Positions 16,911 through 25,431 of a stretch of DNA of 34,457 nt are shown piece by piece. The notes under the pieces were generated by a model, which saw only the letters and a list, made by a program, of their open reading frames with translations, had not been told where the DNA came from and made no database searches. Source of the DNA: Gammaproteobacteria bacterium (lineage in GTDB: Bacteria; Pseudomonadota; Gammaproteobacteria; Steroidobacterales; XN24); assembly GCA_029287575.1 (NCBI GenBank), contig JARFQW010000077.1, positions 1-34,457 of the forward strand, given 5' to 3'. The position numbers and the translations under genes are program-made. Position 1 is the stretch's first letter, and each line of letters starts with the position of its first letter.

Positions 16911-17957
16911 TCAGTCGACCGTCCAGCAGTCACCGGACTCCAGCAGCGTGCGCAGGTTTGCGTTTCCTTCTCGGGCCCGGGCGGCACGAACCCGTTCGTC
17001 CACCAACTCCTCGTAGGTCGGCGCGGAAACGGCGCGGAGCACGCCAACGGGCAGCGGAAAGGCCGGATATTCCATCGCGGCGAGGGCGTACGTGTACGCA
17101 GGGTCGGGTGAACTCTCGTCGTGGCGGATGCCGAGAATTTCCGGTCCAGAACCATTCTCGGCCGATGCCACCGCAAAGTAGTGATCGCTTCCCGGCGGCG
17201 CGGCCACGATCGCCTTGTCGCCGTTGGCGCCGAAGCGCATGGCCTCATGTTGCGACAGCCGCAACAGCCGCTCGTCGCGAACGTCGCGCCCCTTGAGATG
17301 CTCGAACGCGCCGTCGTTGAAGATGTTGCAGTTCTGGAGGATCTCCACGAAGGCCGATCCCCGGTGGGCGGCGGCGCGCAACAGGGTCTGCTGGAGGTGA
17401 CGGGTCTCGGTGTCGATTGTCCTGGCCACGAACGTGGATCGCGAGGCGATCGCCAGCGCCGCCGCCGAGACGGGCTGCGCGAGAACCCCGTCCGGGCTGG
17501 ACCGGGTCTTCATTCCGAAGGCGGACGTAGGCGAGTACTGCCCCTTGGTAAGCCCGTAGATCTCGTTGTTGAACAACAGCACCTTGATATCGAGATTTCG
17601 GCGCAGCGCGTGCACGAGGTGATTGCCGCCGATGCTCAATCCGTCACCATCGCCGGTAATCACCCAGACCTGCAGTTCCGGGCGTGCAATCTTCAGGCCC
17701 ATGGCAATCGCCGGCGCGCGGCCGTGAATGGTGTGAAAGCCGTAGGTATCCATGTAGTAGGGAAACCGGCTCGAGCAGCCGATCCCGGAGACGAACACGA
17801 CGTTCTCGCGCGGCGTATCGGTGGCCGCGCAGATTTCCGGCATCATTCGCTGCATCTGGGCGAGGATTGCGTAGTCGCCGCAACCCGGGCACCAGCGTAC
17901 CGCCTGGTCCGCCTTGAAGTCTCCGCGGCTGTACTTCAGAGGGGCTTCAGTGCTCAC
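16911..17957 (-). CDS. korB: 2-oxoacid:ferredoxin oxidoreductase, beta subunit
   Basis: Thiamine pyrophosphate subunit of a CoA-dependent 2-oxoacid:acceptor oxidoreductase. The 348-aa protein has the iron-sulfur ligands Cys23 and Cys26 (WCPGCGDYA), Cys61 (SGIGCSSRFPYYM) and Cys210 (LQNCNIFND), and the TPP/Mg motif GDGDGLSIGGNH at residues 102-113 followed by LLFNNEIYGLTKGQYSPT. The latter segment is typical of the 2-oxoglutarate-type two-subunit enzymes. The start is a GTG that overlaps the korA stop by four bases (GTGA). It converges on the kynurenine operon with 66 bases between stops and no clear terminator. Substrate (2-oxoglutarate, pyruvate or other) is not decided by sequence. Confidence 0.94.
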   Translation of the reverse strand: MSTEAPLKYSRGDFKADQAVRWCPGCGDYAILAQMQRMMPEICAATDTPRENVVFVSGIGCSSRFPYYMDTYGFHTIHGRAPAIAMGLKIARPELQVWVITGDGDGLSIGGNHLVHALRRNLDIKVLLFNNEIYGLTKGQYSPTSAFGMKTRSSPDGVLAQPVSAAALAIASRSTFVARTIDTETRHLQQTLLRAAAHRGSAFVEILQNCNIFNDGAFEHLKGRDVRDERLLRLSQHEAMRFGANGDKAIVAAPPGSDHYFAVASAENGSGPEILGIRHDESSPDPAYTYALAAMEYPAFPLPVGVLRAVSAPTYEELVDERVRAARAREGNANLRTLLESGDCWTVD

Positions 17958-19906
17958 GAGCCCGTCCCCGTGGCGGCGGGGCGGGACTCCGGAACATCTC
18001 CGCCGCCCGCCGGCGCGTCGTCGGGCTGCGTCGACCAGCCCAGCATGGCCTCGATCCTGCGCTCGATTTCCCAGGTGCGAAACGGCTGCCCCTGAATCTT
18101 GTTCAGGCCCTGTATGTCACGGAGAAACCGGGCGCGCAGCAACAGTTTCAGCTGGCCGCTGTTGAGTTCGGGAATCAGGATCTGTTCATAGCGGTCCAGA
18201 ACCTCTCCCAGATTCGCGGGAAACGGATTGAGATGGCGCAGATGGGCGCTGGCCACCGATCCGCCGCGGGTCCGGACCCGCTCGACCGCGGTCCGGATCG
18301 CGCCATAGGTGCTCCCCCAGCCCAGGACCAGAAGATCGCCGCGCTCCGGGCCATGGGTCACCAGATCGGGAATATCGGCAGCAATGCGCTCGATCTTGCT
18401 GGCGCGGAGATCCACCATGCGGGCGTGGTTTTCCGGCTCATAGCAAACGTCACCCGAGCCGTCCTGCTTCTCCAGCCCGCCGATACGATGCTCCAGGCCC
18501 GGCGTACCTGGGACAACCCAGGGCCTGGCGAGGGTTACCGGATCCCTCGCGTACGGCTGGAAAGAACCCGGGTCGCCGGAATCCGGGACGCCGGACCAGG
18601 AAGGAGAAATCGCTTCCAGGTCGTCGGCATCCGGGATACGCCATGGCTCCGATCCGTTCGCCAGGTAGCCATCGGAAAGAAAAAATACCGGGCACATGTA
18701 CCGGACAGCGATTCGAAACGCCTCGATTGCCATGTCGAAACAATCCGCCGGACTGGCCGGGGCGACAATCGGCATCGGACACTCGCCATGGCGGCCGAAC
18801 ATCGCCTGGAGCAGATCTGCCTGCTCCGTCTTTGTCGGCAGACCCGTCGAGGGGCCGCCCCGCTGGACGTCGACGATGACCACGGGAAGCTCCACCATCA
18901 CCGCGAGCCCGATCGCTTCCGATTTCAAACAGATCCCCGGTCCGCTGGTCGCCGTGAGTCCGAGTGCGCCACCGTAGGCCGCACCGATGGCCGCGCCCAT
19001 CGCTGCTATCTCGTCTTCGCACTGACCGGCCTTGACGCCGTAATGGCGGAGCTTGGCCAGCTCGTGGAGGATGTCGCTGGCAGGCGTGATCGGGTAGGAC
19101 GCGAAGACCAGCGGCCGGCCGCTCAGCTCCGAGGCGGCCACGAATCCCAGCGCCGCGGCGCTGTTACCGGTGATCCGCCGATAACGTCCCGGCGGCAGGC
19201 TGGCCTTCCCCACATGATAACGGTGGGCGCTTAATCGCACCGTGTCGGCATAGGCGTACCCGGCCCGAAGCGCCATCTTGTTGGCCTCGGCGACAGCAGG
19301 GCTGGACTGAGCGTACTTCCGGTCGATCAGCGACTCGATGACGCCGGTATCCCGGTCATACAGCCAGCAGACCACGCCCAGCGTGAACATGTTCTTGCAG
19401 CGCTCACCGTTCTTTTTGCCGAGGCCGACCTCGGCCACGGCCTTGAGCGTCAGGGACGTGACCGGCAGCGCGTGGACCGAATAGTTGGCCAAGGTCCCGT
19501 CTTCCCGCGGATCGGCAGCCAGACCCGCCTTCCTCAATGCCGAGGCATCGAACGCGTCCTCGTTGATGATCACCCGGCCGCCGGGAATCAGGTCGGCAAT
19601 ATGCGCCCGCAGCGCCGCGGGATTCATCGCCACCAGCACATCCGGACGATCGCCCGGCGTGTGTATGTCCCGCGAGGAAAAGTTCAGCTGAAAACTGCTG
19701 ACCCCCGGAATCGTGCCGGCGGGCGCCCGGATCTCGGCGGGAAAATCGGGCAGCGTGGCGATGTCGTGGCCGGTGACCGCGGAGTCCTGGGTAAAAAGCG
19801 CACCGGTGGTCTGGATGCCGTCACCCGAGTCGCCGGCGAATCGAATGATGACGCTCTCGACCAGCGCCTGGGTGGCGATGTCCGTCTCCTCGGTGCGGTC
19901 TCTCAA
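17954..19906 (-). CDS. korA: 2-oxoacid:ferredoxin oxidoreductase, fused gamma-alpha subunit
   Basis: Partner of the beta subunit; oxidatively decarboxylates a 2-oxoacid to an acyl-CoA with reduction of ferredoxin. The N-terminal third is a gamma domain (IIRFAGDSGDGIQTTG, PDFPAEIRAPAG), followed by the pyrimidine-binding alpha domain (FASYPITPASDILHEL, DEIAAMGAAIGAAYGG, TATSGPGICLKSEAIGL, VDVQRGGPSTGLPTKTEQ). The TTG at 19906 is proposed as the start: GGGAGA lies 8 bases upstream and the protein then begins shortly before the gamma domain, giving 650 aa. A GTG at 19981 would add 25 Arg-rich residues. The gene is 260 bases downstream of the nbaG stop on the same strand, so it may be read from that operon or have its own promoter. 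Confidence 0.93.
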   Translation of the reverse strand: MRDRTEETDIATQALVESVIIRFAGDSGDGIQTTGALFTQDSAVTGHDIATLPDFPAEIRAPAGTIPGVSSFQLNFSSRDIHTPGDRPDVLVAMNPAALRAHIADLIPGGRVIINEDAFDASALRKAGLAADPREDGTLANYSVHALPVTSLTLKAVAEVGLGKKNGERCKNMFTLGVVCWLYDRDTGVIESLIDRKYAQSSPAVAEANKMALRAGYAYADTVRLSAHRYHVGKASLPPGRYRRITGNSAAALGFVAASELSGRPLVFASYPITPASDILHELAKLRHYGVKAGQCEDEIAAMGAAIGAAYGGALGLTATSGPGICLKSEAIGLAVMVELPVVIVDVQRGGPSTGLPTKTEQADLLQAMFGRHGECPMPIVAPASPADCFDMAIEAFRIAVRYMCPVFFLSDGYLANGSEPWRIPDADDLEAISPSWSGVPDSGDPGSFQPYARDPVTLARPWVVPGTPGLEHRIGGLEKQDGSGDVCYEPENHARMVDLRASKIERIAADIPDLVTHGPERGDLLVLGWGSTYGAIRTAVERVRTRGGSVASAHLRHLNPFPANLGEVLDRYEQILIPELNSGQLKLLLRARFLRDIQGLNKIQGQPFRTWEIERRIEAMLGWSTQPDDAPAGGGDVPESRPAATGTGS

Positions 19907-20166
19907 GTCGGTGTTCTCCCGGAAATGCTCAGGCCTCCGAGCCGTCACTGGGGGCCTTCTCCCGTCCGGCCGTTTCGACACAATCGCTACGGCCGGGACC
20001 GGCTCGACGCCTTCCTCGAGCGAGGCAACCTCTCCAAGTCTGCCACAGCCGCAGACATCGAAAACGATTCAGATCCGGTCTCCCGGTGGTTCAAAGACGC
20101 AGCCCATTGGCCGGGGCATCGTGTGGTCCGCACCGGGCCAACCGGTATGTTAACGGCTTGGGCCGC

Positions 20167-20955
20167 TCAGACGAACCGGAAGCCCAGGGTTCCCAGGCCC
20201 TGGTAGCGGATGTTGATGTGGTCTCCCGCCTCAACCGCCACGGCGGCGGTGATACCGCCGGTCATGATGAACGTGCCCGCCGGAATTTCCTCGCCGCGGG
20301 CAGCCATCATGTTGGCCAGCATCGCCACGCTCGCGGCAGGGTGGCCCAGAACCGCGGCGCCCGCGCCGAGTTCGACGATCTCGCCGTTCTTCTCCATCAC
20401 CACGCCCAGCGTGGGCATGTCCAGATCCTCCGGACGGGCGCTGCGGCCGCCGACCACGTAGCCGGCAGCCGATGTGTTGTCCGCCACCACGCTCTTGAGG
20501 TCGAACTTGAAGTCCTTGTAGCGGGAGTCGATGATTTCCACGGCCGGCAGCACGATGTCGATGGCCGCCAGCACGGCACCCACGTGGCAGCCCGGACCAC
20601 TGAGGGGCCGCTTCGTGACAACCGCCACCTCGGCTTCCACCCGGGGATGTATGAACCGGTCCATCGCAATTTCACCGCCCTCGGGACAGGCACCATAGTC
20701 GGTCAGGAAACCGTAGACCGGCTGTTCCACGCCCATCTGCTTCATTTTTGCGTGGGAGGTCAGGCCCATTTTCAGGCCGGCGATTTTCGTGCCCCGGGCC
20801 TCCTTGCGGGCCCGGATGGCGTACTGGACCGCGTAGGCGTCTTCCCAGTCCATATCCGGGTACTCATCGGTGATCTTGACGATCGCCGCGCGATTGAGCT
20901 CCGCGTTCTCCACGTGCTCGGCGAGTTTTTCGATGATGGCCTGGTCGAGTGTCAT
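20167..20955 (-). CDS. nbaG: 4-oxalocrotonate decarboxylase (2-oxo-3-hexenedioate decarboxylase)
   Basis: Mg-dependent decarboxylase converting 4-oxalocrotonate to 2-hydroxypenta-2,4-dienoate; it normally works as a complex with the hydratase. The 262-aa protein belongs to the FAH-like hydratase/decarboxylase family. The segments ARGTKIAGLKMGLTS, GVEQPVYGFLTDY, IHPRVEAEVAVVTKRPL, VEIIDSRYKDFKFDL, GVVMEKNGEIVELGAGAAVL and GTFIMTGGITAAV match XylI/DmpH decarboxylases more closely than the XylJ/DmpE hydratases. The start at 20955 follows an AGGAC ribosome site and leaves 10 bases to the aldolase stop. It is the last gene of the lower-pathway operon. Confidence 0.95.
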   Translation of the reverse strand: MTLDQAIIEKLAEHVENAELNRAAIVKITDEYPDMDWEDAYAVQYAIRARKEARGTKIAGLKMGLTSHAKMKQMGVEQPVYGFLTDYGACPEGGEIAMDRFIHPRVEAEVAVVTKRPLSGPGCHVGAVLAAIDIVLPAVEIIDSRYKDFKFDLKSVVADNTSAAGYVVGGRSARPEDLDMPTLGVVMEKNGEIVELGAGAAVLGHPAASVAMLANMMAARGEEIPAGTFIMTGGITAAVAVEAGDHINIRYQGLGTLGFRFV

Positions 20956-20965
20956 GGGTCTGTCC

Positions 20966-22009
20966 TTATGCCGATGAGCCGGCGGCCTTGCGCTGCCGCT
21001 TGAGGAGATCGAGGGCCACGTCCTCAATCATGTCTTCCTGTCCGCCGATCGTTTTGCGTTTGCCGAGCTCGACGAGGATCTTCGACGACGGCACGCCATG
21101 TTTCTCGCCCGCCCGCTTGGCATGGAGCAAAAACGACGAATAAACACCGGCATACCCCAGGATCAGCGAATCCCGATCGATCCGGACCATCTGGTGCATC
21201 ATTGGAACCACGATGTCCTCGCCCACGTCCATCAGCTTGAACACATCCACGCCGGTTACCGCACCCATCCGGTCAAGGACGGCGGCGAATACTTCCAGAG
21301 GCGTGTTTCCGGCGCCGGCGCCCAACCCCGCCACCGAGCCGTCGATGCGGTCAGCACCCGCATCCACTGCCGCCAGGGAGTTCGCCACGCCCATGGCCAT
21401 GTTGTGGTGGCCGTGAAAACCCAGTTCCGTTTCGGGCTTGAGCCCGTCCCGGAGCACGCTGAGTTTCTCGGCGACCTCATCCGGCAGCATGTAGCCGGCG
21501 GAATCAGTGCAATAAATGCAGTTGGCGCCATAGCTTTCCATGAGCCTCGCCTGGGCGAGGATCGACGGCGCATCGAGCATATGCGCCATCATGAGGAATC
21601 CGACGGTGTCCATCTCGAGCTTGCGGGCCAGGGTGATGTGTTGCTCACTGACATCCGCTTCCGTGCAGTGGGTCGCCACGCGGATGGTGTGGACACCGCA
21701 GTCCAGGGCCATCCGGAGGTGCTCCACGGTACCGATGCCCGGAAGCAGCAGGGCAGAGATCCTCGCGTTCTTCATGTGCGGAATCACGGCGCGCAGGTAC
21801 GCCTCGTCGCTCTCCGCCGGGAAACCGTAGTTGACCGAAGCGCCGCCGAGGCCGTCACCGTGGGTCACTTCGATCAGCGGCACCCCCGCCTCGTCCAGCG
21901 CCGTAGCCAGGGCCACCATTTGTTCGAGACTGATCTGGTGCCGCATGGCGTGCATGCCGTCGCGCAGACACATGTCGTGCAAGGTGACGTTCCTGCCTTG
22001 AAGGTTCAT
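20966..22009 (-). CDS. nbaI: 4-hydroxy-2-oxovalerate aldolase
   Basis: Mn-dependent class II aldolase that splits 4-hydroxy-2-oxovalerate into pyruvate and acetaldehyde. The 347-aa TIM-barrel protein has the N-terminal catalytic block Arg16-Asp17 and His20 ([12 protein letters not shown]) and metal ligands His199 and His201 ([11 protein letters not shown]), as in DmpG. The C-terminal part is the communication domain that docks the acetaldehyde dehydrogenase, whose gene lies 13 bases upstream; in this family the toxic acetaldehyde is channelled between the two. A GGGGAA ribosome site precedes the ATG. Confidence 0.97.
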   Translation of the reverse strand: MNLQGRNVTLHDMCLRDGMHAMRHQISLEQMVALATALDEAGVPLIEVTHGDGLGGASVNYGFPAESDEAYLRAVIPHMKNARISALLLPGIGTVEHLRMALDCGVHTIRVATHCTEADVSEQHITLARKLEMDTVGFLMMAHMLDAPSILAQARLMESYGANCIYCTDSAGYMLPDEVAEKLSVLRDGLKPETELGFHGHHNMAMGVANSLAAVDAGADRIDGSVAGLGAGAGNTPLEVFAAVLDRMGAVTGVDVFKLMDVGEDIVVPMMHQMVRIDRDSLILGYAGVYSSFLLHAKRAGEKHGVPSSKILVELGKRKTIGGQEDMIEDVALDLLKRQRKAAGSSA

Positions 22010-22022
22010 TGCTTTTCCCCGT

Positions 22023-22931
22023 TCAGGCGCCTGCGGCGCTCAGGCTGATGGTGCCGTTGGCGATTTCCTCGCCGAACAGCTCGGCCGTCCTCAGCGCGGC
22101 AGCCGTCATGATGTCCAGGTTGCCCGCGTACTTCGGCAAATAGTCTCCAAGACCCTCGACCTGCATAAACATGGATACGCGGTTGCCGTCGAACACCGGC
22201 CCGTTGACGAGCCGGTAGCCTGGAACGTACTTCTGCACCTCGGCGATCATGGAGGCCACCGATTCCCGGATTGCCTCTTCGTCCGGACGGGTTTCTGTCA
22301 GACAGTGGACCGTGTCGCGCATGATCAGGGGCGGGTCCGCGGGATTCAGAATGATGATGGCCTTGCCCCGGGCCGCTCCGCCTACTTTCTCGACGCCGCT
22401 GGCCGTGGTGCGGGTAAATTCATCGATGTTCTTACGGGTGCCCGGTCCCGCCGAAAGCGAAGCGACGGTTGCAACAATCTCGCCGTACTCAACGGGCTGA
22501 ACCCGGCTGACCGCCGCCACCATGGGAATCGTCGCCTGGCCGCCGCAGCTCACCATGTTGACGTTCATTTCCTTCTTGCCGACGTGCTCCTTAAGATTCA
22601 CTACCGGTACGCAATAGGGGCCAATCGCCGCCGGCGTAAGGTCAATTACCAGCACGCCCCGCTCGTTGAGTTTGCGTGAATTCTCTGCATGCACGTAGGC
22701 CGATGTCGCATCGAAGGCCATCTGGATGCTGTCCTCCTCGATGTGCGGCAGCAGTCCGTCGACCCCCTCGTGGGTCGTTTTCAGACCGGCCTCCCGCGCT
22801 TTCGCCAGGCCGTCGGATTCCGGATCGATGCCCACCATCCAGACCGGGTTGATCCAGTCGCTGCGCAAGGCCTTGTACATGAGGTCGGTGCCGATATTCC
22901 CGGATCCGATCAGTGCCGCATTGACCTTCAT
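22023..22931 (-). CDS. nbaJ: Acetaldehyde dehydrogenase (acylating)
   Basis: NAD- and CoA-dependent enzyme that oxidises acetaldehyde to acetyl-CoA in complex with the aldolase. The 302-aa protein has the nucleotide-binding start [14 protein letters not shown] and the catalytic Cys129 in [13 protein letters not shown]; the closing [17 protein letters not shown] block is typical of DmpF/MhpF. The ATG at 22931 is supported by a GGAGAG ribosome site 8 bases upstream; the frame is open further upstream but that part is Arg-rich and overlaps the hydratase gene. It lies 23 bases after the hydratase stop. Confidence 0.97.
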   Translation of the reverse strand: MKVNAALIGSGNIGTDLMYKALRSDWINPVWMVGIDPESDGLAKAREAGLKTTHEGVDGLLPHIEEDSIQMAFDATSAYVHAENSRKLNERGVLVIDLTPAAIGPYCVPVVNLKEHVGKKEMNVNMVSCGGQATIPMVAAVSRVQPVEYGEIVATVASLSAGPGTRKNIDEFTRTTASGVEKVGGAARGKAIIILNPADPPLIMRDTVHCLTETRPDEEAIRESVASMIAEVQKYVPGYRLVNGPVFDGNRVSMFMQVEGLGDYLPKYAGNLDIMTAAALRTAELFGEEIANGTISLSAAGA

Positions 22932-22954
22932 GATCTGCTCTCCGCTCTTTCGCC

Positions 22955-23740
22955 CTAGACGAAACGGACCGACGCGCCGCCGATTCCGCCGATTCTCATG
23001 CTCATGCAATCGCCGGCCTGTACCGGAATCAGCGCTGCAAGGGATCCCGACAGGATGACCTCGCCGGCCGACAGGCCGATGCCGAATGCACCCAGGGTGT
23101 TGGCCAGCCACGCGACGGCGTTCAAGGGAGAATTCAGGGCGGCAGCACCAGCGCCCGTTGCCACGATTTCGCCGTTCTTCTCCAGGACCATGCCGCAGGT
23201 TGCCAGATCCACCCGGGCGGGAGATACCAGCGCATCTCCCAGCACGAACAAGCCGCAGGATGCATTGTCCGCGACCGTGTCCTGGATCTTGATCTTCCAG
23301 TCGGTAATGCGGGAATCGACAATCTCGAAACAGGGCATGACACCCTCGGTGGCGGCCGCGACATCGGCGTTGGTAATACCCGGCCCCATGAGATCGCGCT
23401 TGAGCAGGAAGGCGATCTCCCCTTCGGCCCGCGGCTGTATGAGCAGATCGCTCACCGGCAGATGGTCGCCGCTGTTGAATACCATCGCGTCGGTCAGAAA
23501 TCCGAAGTCCGGCTGGTGGACGTCGAGCATGGACTGCACCGCCCGGCTGGTCACGCCGATCTTCTTGCCGATCACCGTTTCTCCGTCCGCTGTCCGGCGC
23601 TCGAGCAGCTGCCGGGAAATGGCGTAGGCGTCTTCGAGAGACATCTCCGGCTCACGGTCGGTGATCGGCGCCACCATTCGCTGCCGGCGCAGGGCATCGT
23701 AGAGTTCGTCTCCGTAGCCACGGATCGTCTTTGGGTCCAT
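22955..23740 (-). CDS. nbaH: 2-oxopent-4-enoate hydratase (2-hydroxypenta-2,4-dienoate hydratase)
   Basis: Adds water to 2-hydroxypenta-2,4-dienoate to give 4-hydroxy-2-oxovalerate. The protein (261 aa from this start) is a paralogue of the decarboxylase encoded three genes away. [23 protein letters not shown], the Glu-containing [18 protein letters not shown] and [14 protein letters not shown] agree with DmpE/XylJ hydratases. The ATG at 23740 is preferred because GGAG lies 9 bases before it and DmpE-type proteins begin MD.K; an ATG at 23755, directly abutting the dehydrogenase stop, adds five residues. The pair with the decarboxylase probably forms a complex, as described for DmpE-DmpH. Confidence 0.93.
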   Translation of the reverse strand: MDPKTIRGYGDELYDALRRQRMVAPITDREPEMSLEDAYAISRQLLERRTADGETVIGKKIGVTSRAVQSMLDVHQPDFGFLTDAMVFNSGDHLPVSDLLIQPRAEGEIAFLLKRDLMGPGITNADVAAATEGVMPCFEIVDSRITDWKIKIQDTVADNASCGLFVLGDALVSPARVDLATCGMVLEKNGEIVATGAGAAALNSPLNAVAWLANTLGAFGIGLSAGEVILSGSLAALIPVQAGDCMSMRIGGIGGASVRFV

Positions 23741-23755
23741 CGGGCGGAACTCCAT

Positions 23756-25216
23756 TCAGAGTTTGATACAGATGTTTTTTGTTTCGGTGTAGAACTCGAG
23801 GGAGGACTCACCGCCTTCGCGACCAATTCCGGACTGCTTCATGCCGCCGAAGGGGGTCCGCAAATCACGGAGGAACCAGCTGTTGACCCAGGTGATTCCC
23901 GCCTGCATCTTGCCGGCGACACGATGAGCCCGGGAAACATTCTCGGTCCAGATCGCGGCGGCCAGTCCGTAGTTCGTATCGTTGGCGCGCGCAATGACCT
24001 CGTCCTCCTCGTCGAACGGGGCGACATGGCAGCACGGACCGAATATTTCCTCGGTCACGACCCGCGCATCGTCCGGCAGACCCGTCCAGATCGTCGGCTC
24101 TATCCAGGACCCGCCGCTGAGTTCGTCGGACATGTCGGGAACACCGCCGCCGGCCACAACGGTCGCGCCCTCGGACACGGCCAGTTCGTAGTAGCTGCGT
24201 ACTTTGTTTCGATGGGTCTCGCTGACCAGCGGACCGAGATTGGTGGTCTCGTCCTCGGGTCTGCCCATCTTCAGATCCACGGCACCGGCTCGCAGGCGTT
24301 CCACAAACTCCTCGAACAGGGCGCGCTGCACCAGAACCCTTTCCGTGCCCAGACAGACCTGACCACAGTTGGCGAACACCGAGCGAAGCGTGCCCTCAAT
24401 GGCCTTGTCCAGGTCGCAGTCCGCGAACACGATGCCGGGATTCTTACCGCCCAGCTCGAAGGACACATCTCGCACGCCCGTCGACGCCGCGCGCATGATC
24501 GCCTCGCCTGTTCCCGTCTCGCCGGTAAACGTGATCGCGTCCACGTCAGGATGCTCGGTAAGAAACGCACCCGCGGAATCCGGGCCAAATCCATGCACGA
24601 CGTTGTAGACGCCCGGCGGAACACCCGCCTCGTTCATGACCTCCCCCAGGAGCGTCGCGGTGGAGGGAGTTTCCTCGGACGGTTTGACGACCACGGTGTT
24701 GCCGCAGGCCAGGGCCGGGCCCACCTTCCAGGTCATCAGGAGCAAGGGCAGGTTCCAGGGACACACCACGGCGATCACGCCTTTCGGAACGTGGACCGCA
24801 TAGTTCAGGGCACCGGCTCCGTCCGGCGTTGCCATTTCAAAGGACTTGCTGGCAACGGTGCGCACCGTGTCGGCAAAGATCTTGAAATTGGCCGCGCCGC
24901 GCGGGATATCGATATGCCGCGCCAGTGAATACGGCTTGCCTGTGTCCTCGCACTCCGCGGCCAGAAACTCGTCGAAGCGCGCGTTGATGCCGTGCGCCAC
25001 CCGGTACAGGCATTCGCAGCGCTGCTCCAGGCTCAGCTGGCCCCATTCACCCCCCAGAGCCCGCCGGGCCGAACGCACGGCACGATCCACTTCGTCACGG
25101 CCGGCCTCATGAACGTGCGCAACGACCGCGCCGGTGGCCGGAGCCACCTTGTCGAACGTTGTACCGGACGCCGAGTCGACGTATTCAGCGTCGATGAAAT
25201 GCCGGACCTGTCTCAT
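23756..25216 (-). CDS. nbaE: 2-aminomuconate 6-semialdehyde dehydrogenase
   Basis: NAD-dependent aldehyde dehydrogenase (486 aa) oxidising 2-aminomuconate semialdehyde to 2-aminomuconate. The general catalytic set is Asn155 (CPWNLPLL), Glu254 (FELGGKNPG) and Cys288 (NCGQVCLG). With a constant offset of 14 these match Asn169, Glu268 and Cys302 of the P. fluorescens enzyme, and the two substrate-carboxylate arginines of that enzyme, Arg120 and Arg464, are also kept as Arg106 and Arg450. That makes this assignment firmer than family membership alone; hydroxymuconate semialdehyde dehydrogenases are the close alternative. It is the first gene of the minus-strand operon, with an AGGGG ribosome site and a long leader carrying a hairpin. 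Confidence 0.95.
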   Translation of the reverse strand: MRQVRHFIDAEYVDSASGTTFDKVAPATGAVVAHVHEAGRDEVDRAVRSARRALGGEWGQLSLEQRCECLYRVAHGINARFDEFLAAECEDTGKPYSLARHIDIPRGAANFKIFADTVRTVASKSFEMATPDGAGALNYAVHVPKGVIAVVCPWNLPLLLMTWKVGPALACGNTVVVKPSEETPSTATLLGEVMNEAGVPPGVYNVVHGFGPDSAGAFLTEHPDVDAITFTGETGTGEAIMRAASTGVRDVSFELGGKNPGIVFADCDLDKAIEGTLRSVFANCGQVCLGTERVLVQRALFEEFVERLRAGAVDLKMGRPEDETTNLGPLVSETHRNKVRSYYELAVSEGATVVAGGGVPDMSDELSGGSWIEPTIWTGLPDDARVVTEEIFGPCCHVAPFDEEDEVIARANDTNYGLAAAIWTENVSRAHRVAGKMQAGITWVNSWFLRDLRTPFGGMKQSGIGREGGESSLEFYTETKNICIKL

Positions 25217-25233
25217 ATCACCCCTCTCTATGC

Positions 25234-25248
25234 GGCCGCCGGGCGGCC
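25234..25248 (-). promoter_or_regulatory. Hairpin just upstream of the nbaE ribosome site
   Basis: GGCCGC at 25234-25239 pairs exactly with GCGGCC at 25243-25248 around a 3-base loop. On the minus-strand transcript it lies between the predicted promoter and the AGGGG ribosome site, ending 18 bases before the start codon. It may only stabilise the messenger or space the leader; regulation is a guess. Confidence 0.35.
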
Positions 25249-25348
25249 AGCCCTGCAGCGCTTTCCGGCAGTGTCAGACGATCACTGGACCGTGAACATG
25301 AGGCTAGTAGACCCGGGTCGGCCGACTCGCACCGGGGGCTATCGCGGA

Positions 25349-25369
25349 GCCGCCTTCGCGGCCTTTTTT
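25349..25369 (+). terminator. Intrinsic-terminator-like hairpin upstream of gntR
   Basis: GCCGC and GCGGC form a 5-bp G+C stem around CTTC and are followed, after one C, by six T residues at 25364-25369. This is a plausible plus-strand terminator, although the stem is short. No plus-strand gene ends just before it; the transcript it would stop must begin in the 130 bases between nbaE and here, or come from antisense reading of nbaE. It could be an insulator or an attenuator before the regulator gene. Confidence 0.45.
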
Positions 25370-25390
25370 GGGCTATCATTTTCGTCGAAT

Positions 25391-25419
25391 ATCGTATGGA
25401 AAATCGATTTTAATCTCAA
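25391..25419 (-). promoter_or_regulatory. Sigma70-type promoter of the nbaE operon
   Basis: Read on the minus strand, TTGAGA (25419-25414) and TACGAT (25396-25391) are separated by exactly 17 bases, matching the consensus at 5 of 6 and 4 of 6 positions. Transcription would begin near 25384 and give a leader of about 170 bases before nbaE. The local A+T-rich composition stands out from the surrounding DNA. Confidence 0.6.
25400..25411. promoter_or_regulatory. Palindromic operator candidate in the nbaE promoter
   Basis: AAAATCGATTTT is a perfect 12-bp palindrome placed inside the -35/-10 spacer of the predicted nbaE promoter. A second ATCGATT copy begins at 25422, 19 bases after the first (two helical turns) and five bases before the gntR start codon. 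This layout suits repression of the catabolic operon and of the regulator's own gene by the adjacent GntR protein. The binding protein is inferred from position only. Confidence 0.5.
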
Positions 25420-25431
25420 CTATCGATTAAT

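Noticed and set aside
17121-18095. 324-codon forward frame opposite korB
   Set aside because: KorB on the minus strand has its iron-sulfur and TPP motifs, so the forward frame is a shadow.
20057-20068. ATCG-AAAA-CGAT palindrome upstream of korA, as a second GntR site
   Set aside because: The half-sites are only four bases and the spacing differs from AAAATCGATTTT; chance is likely.
23462-24928. 488-codon forward frame opposite nbaE and nbaH
   Set aside because: It is the shadow of two genes with intact catalytic motifs on the other strand; composition is His/Arg/Gly-rich and not protein-like.
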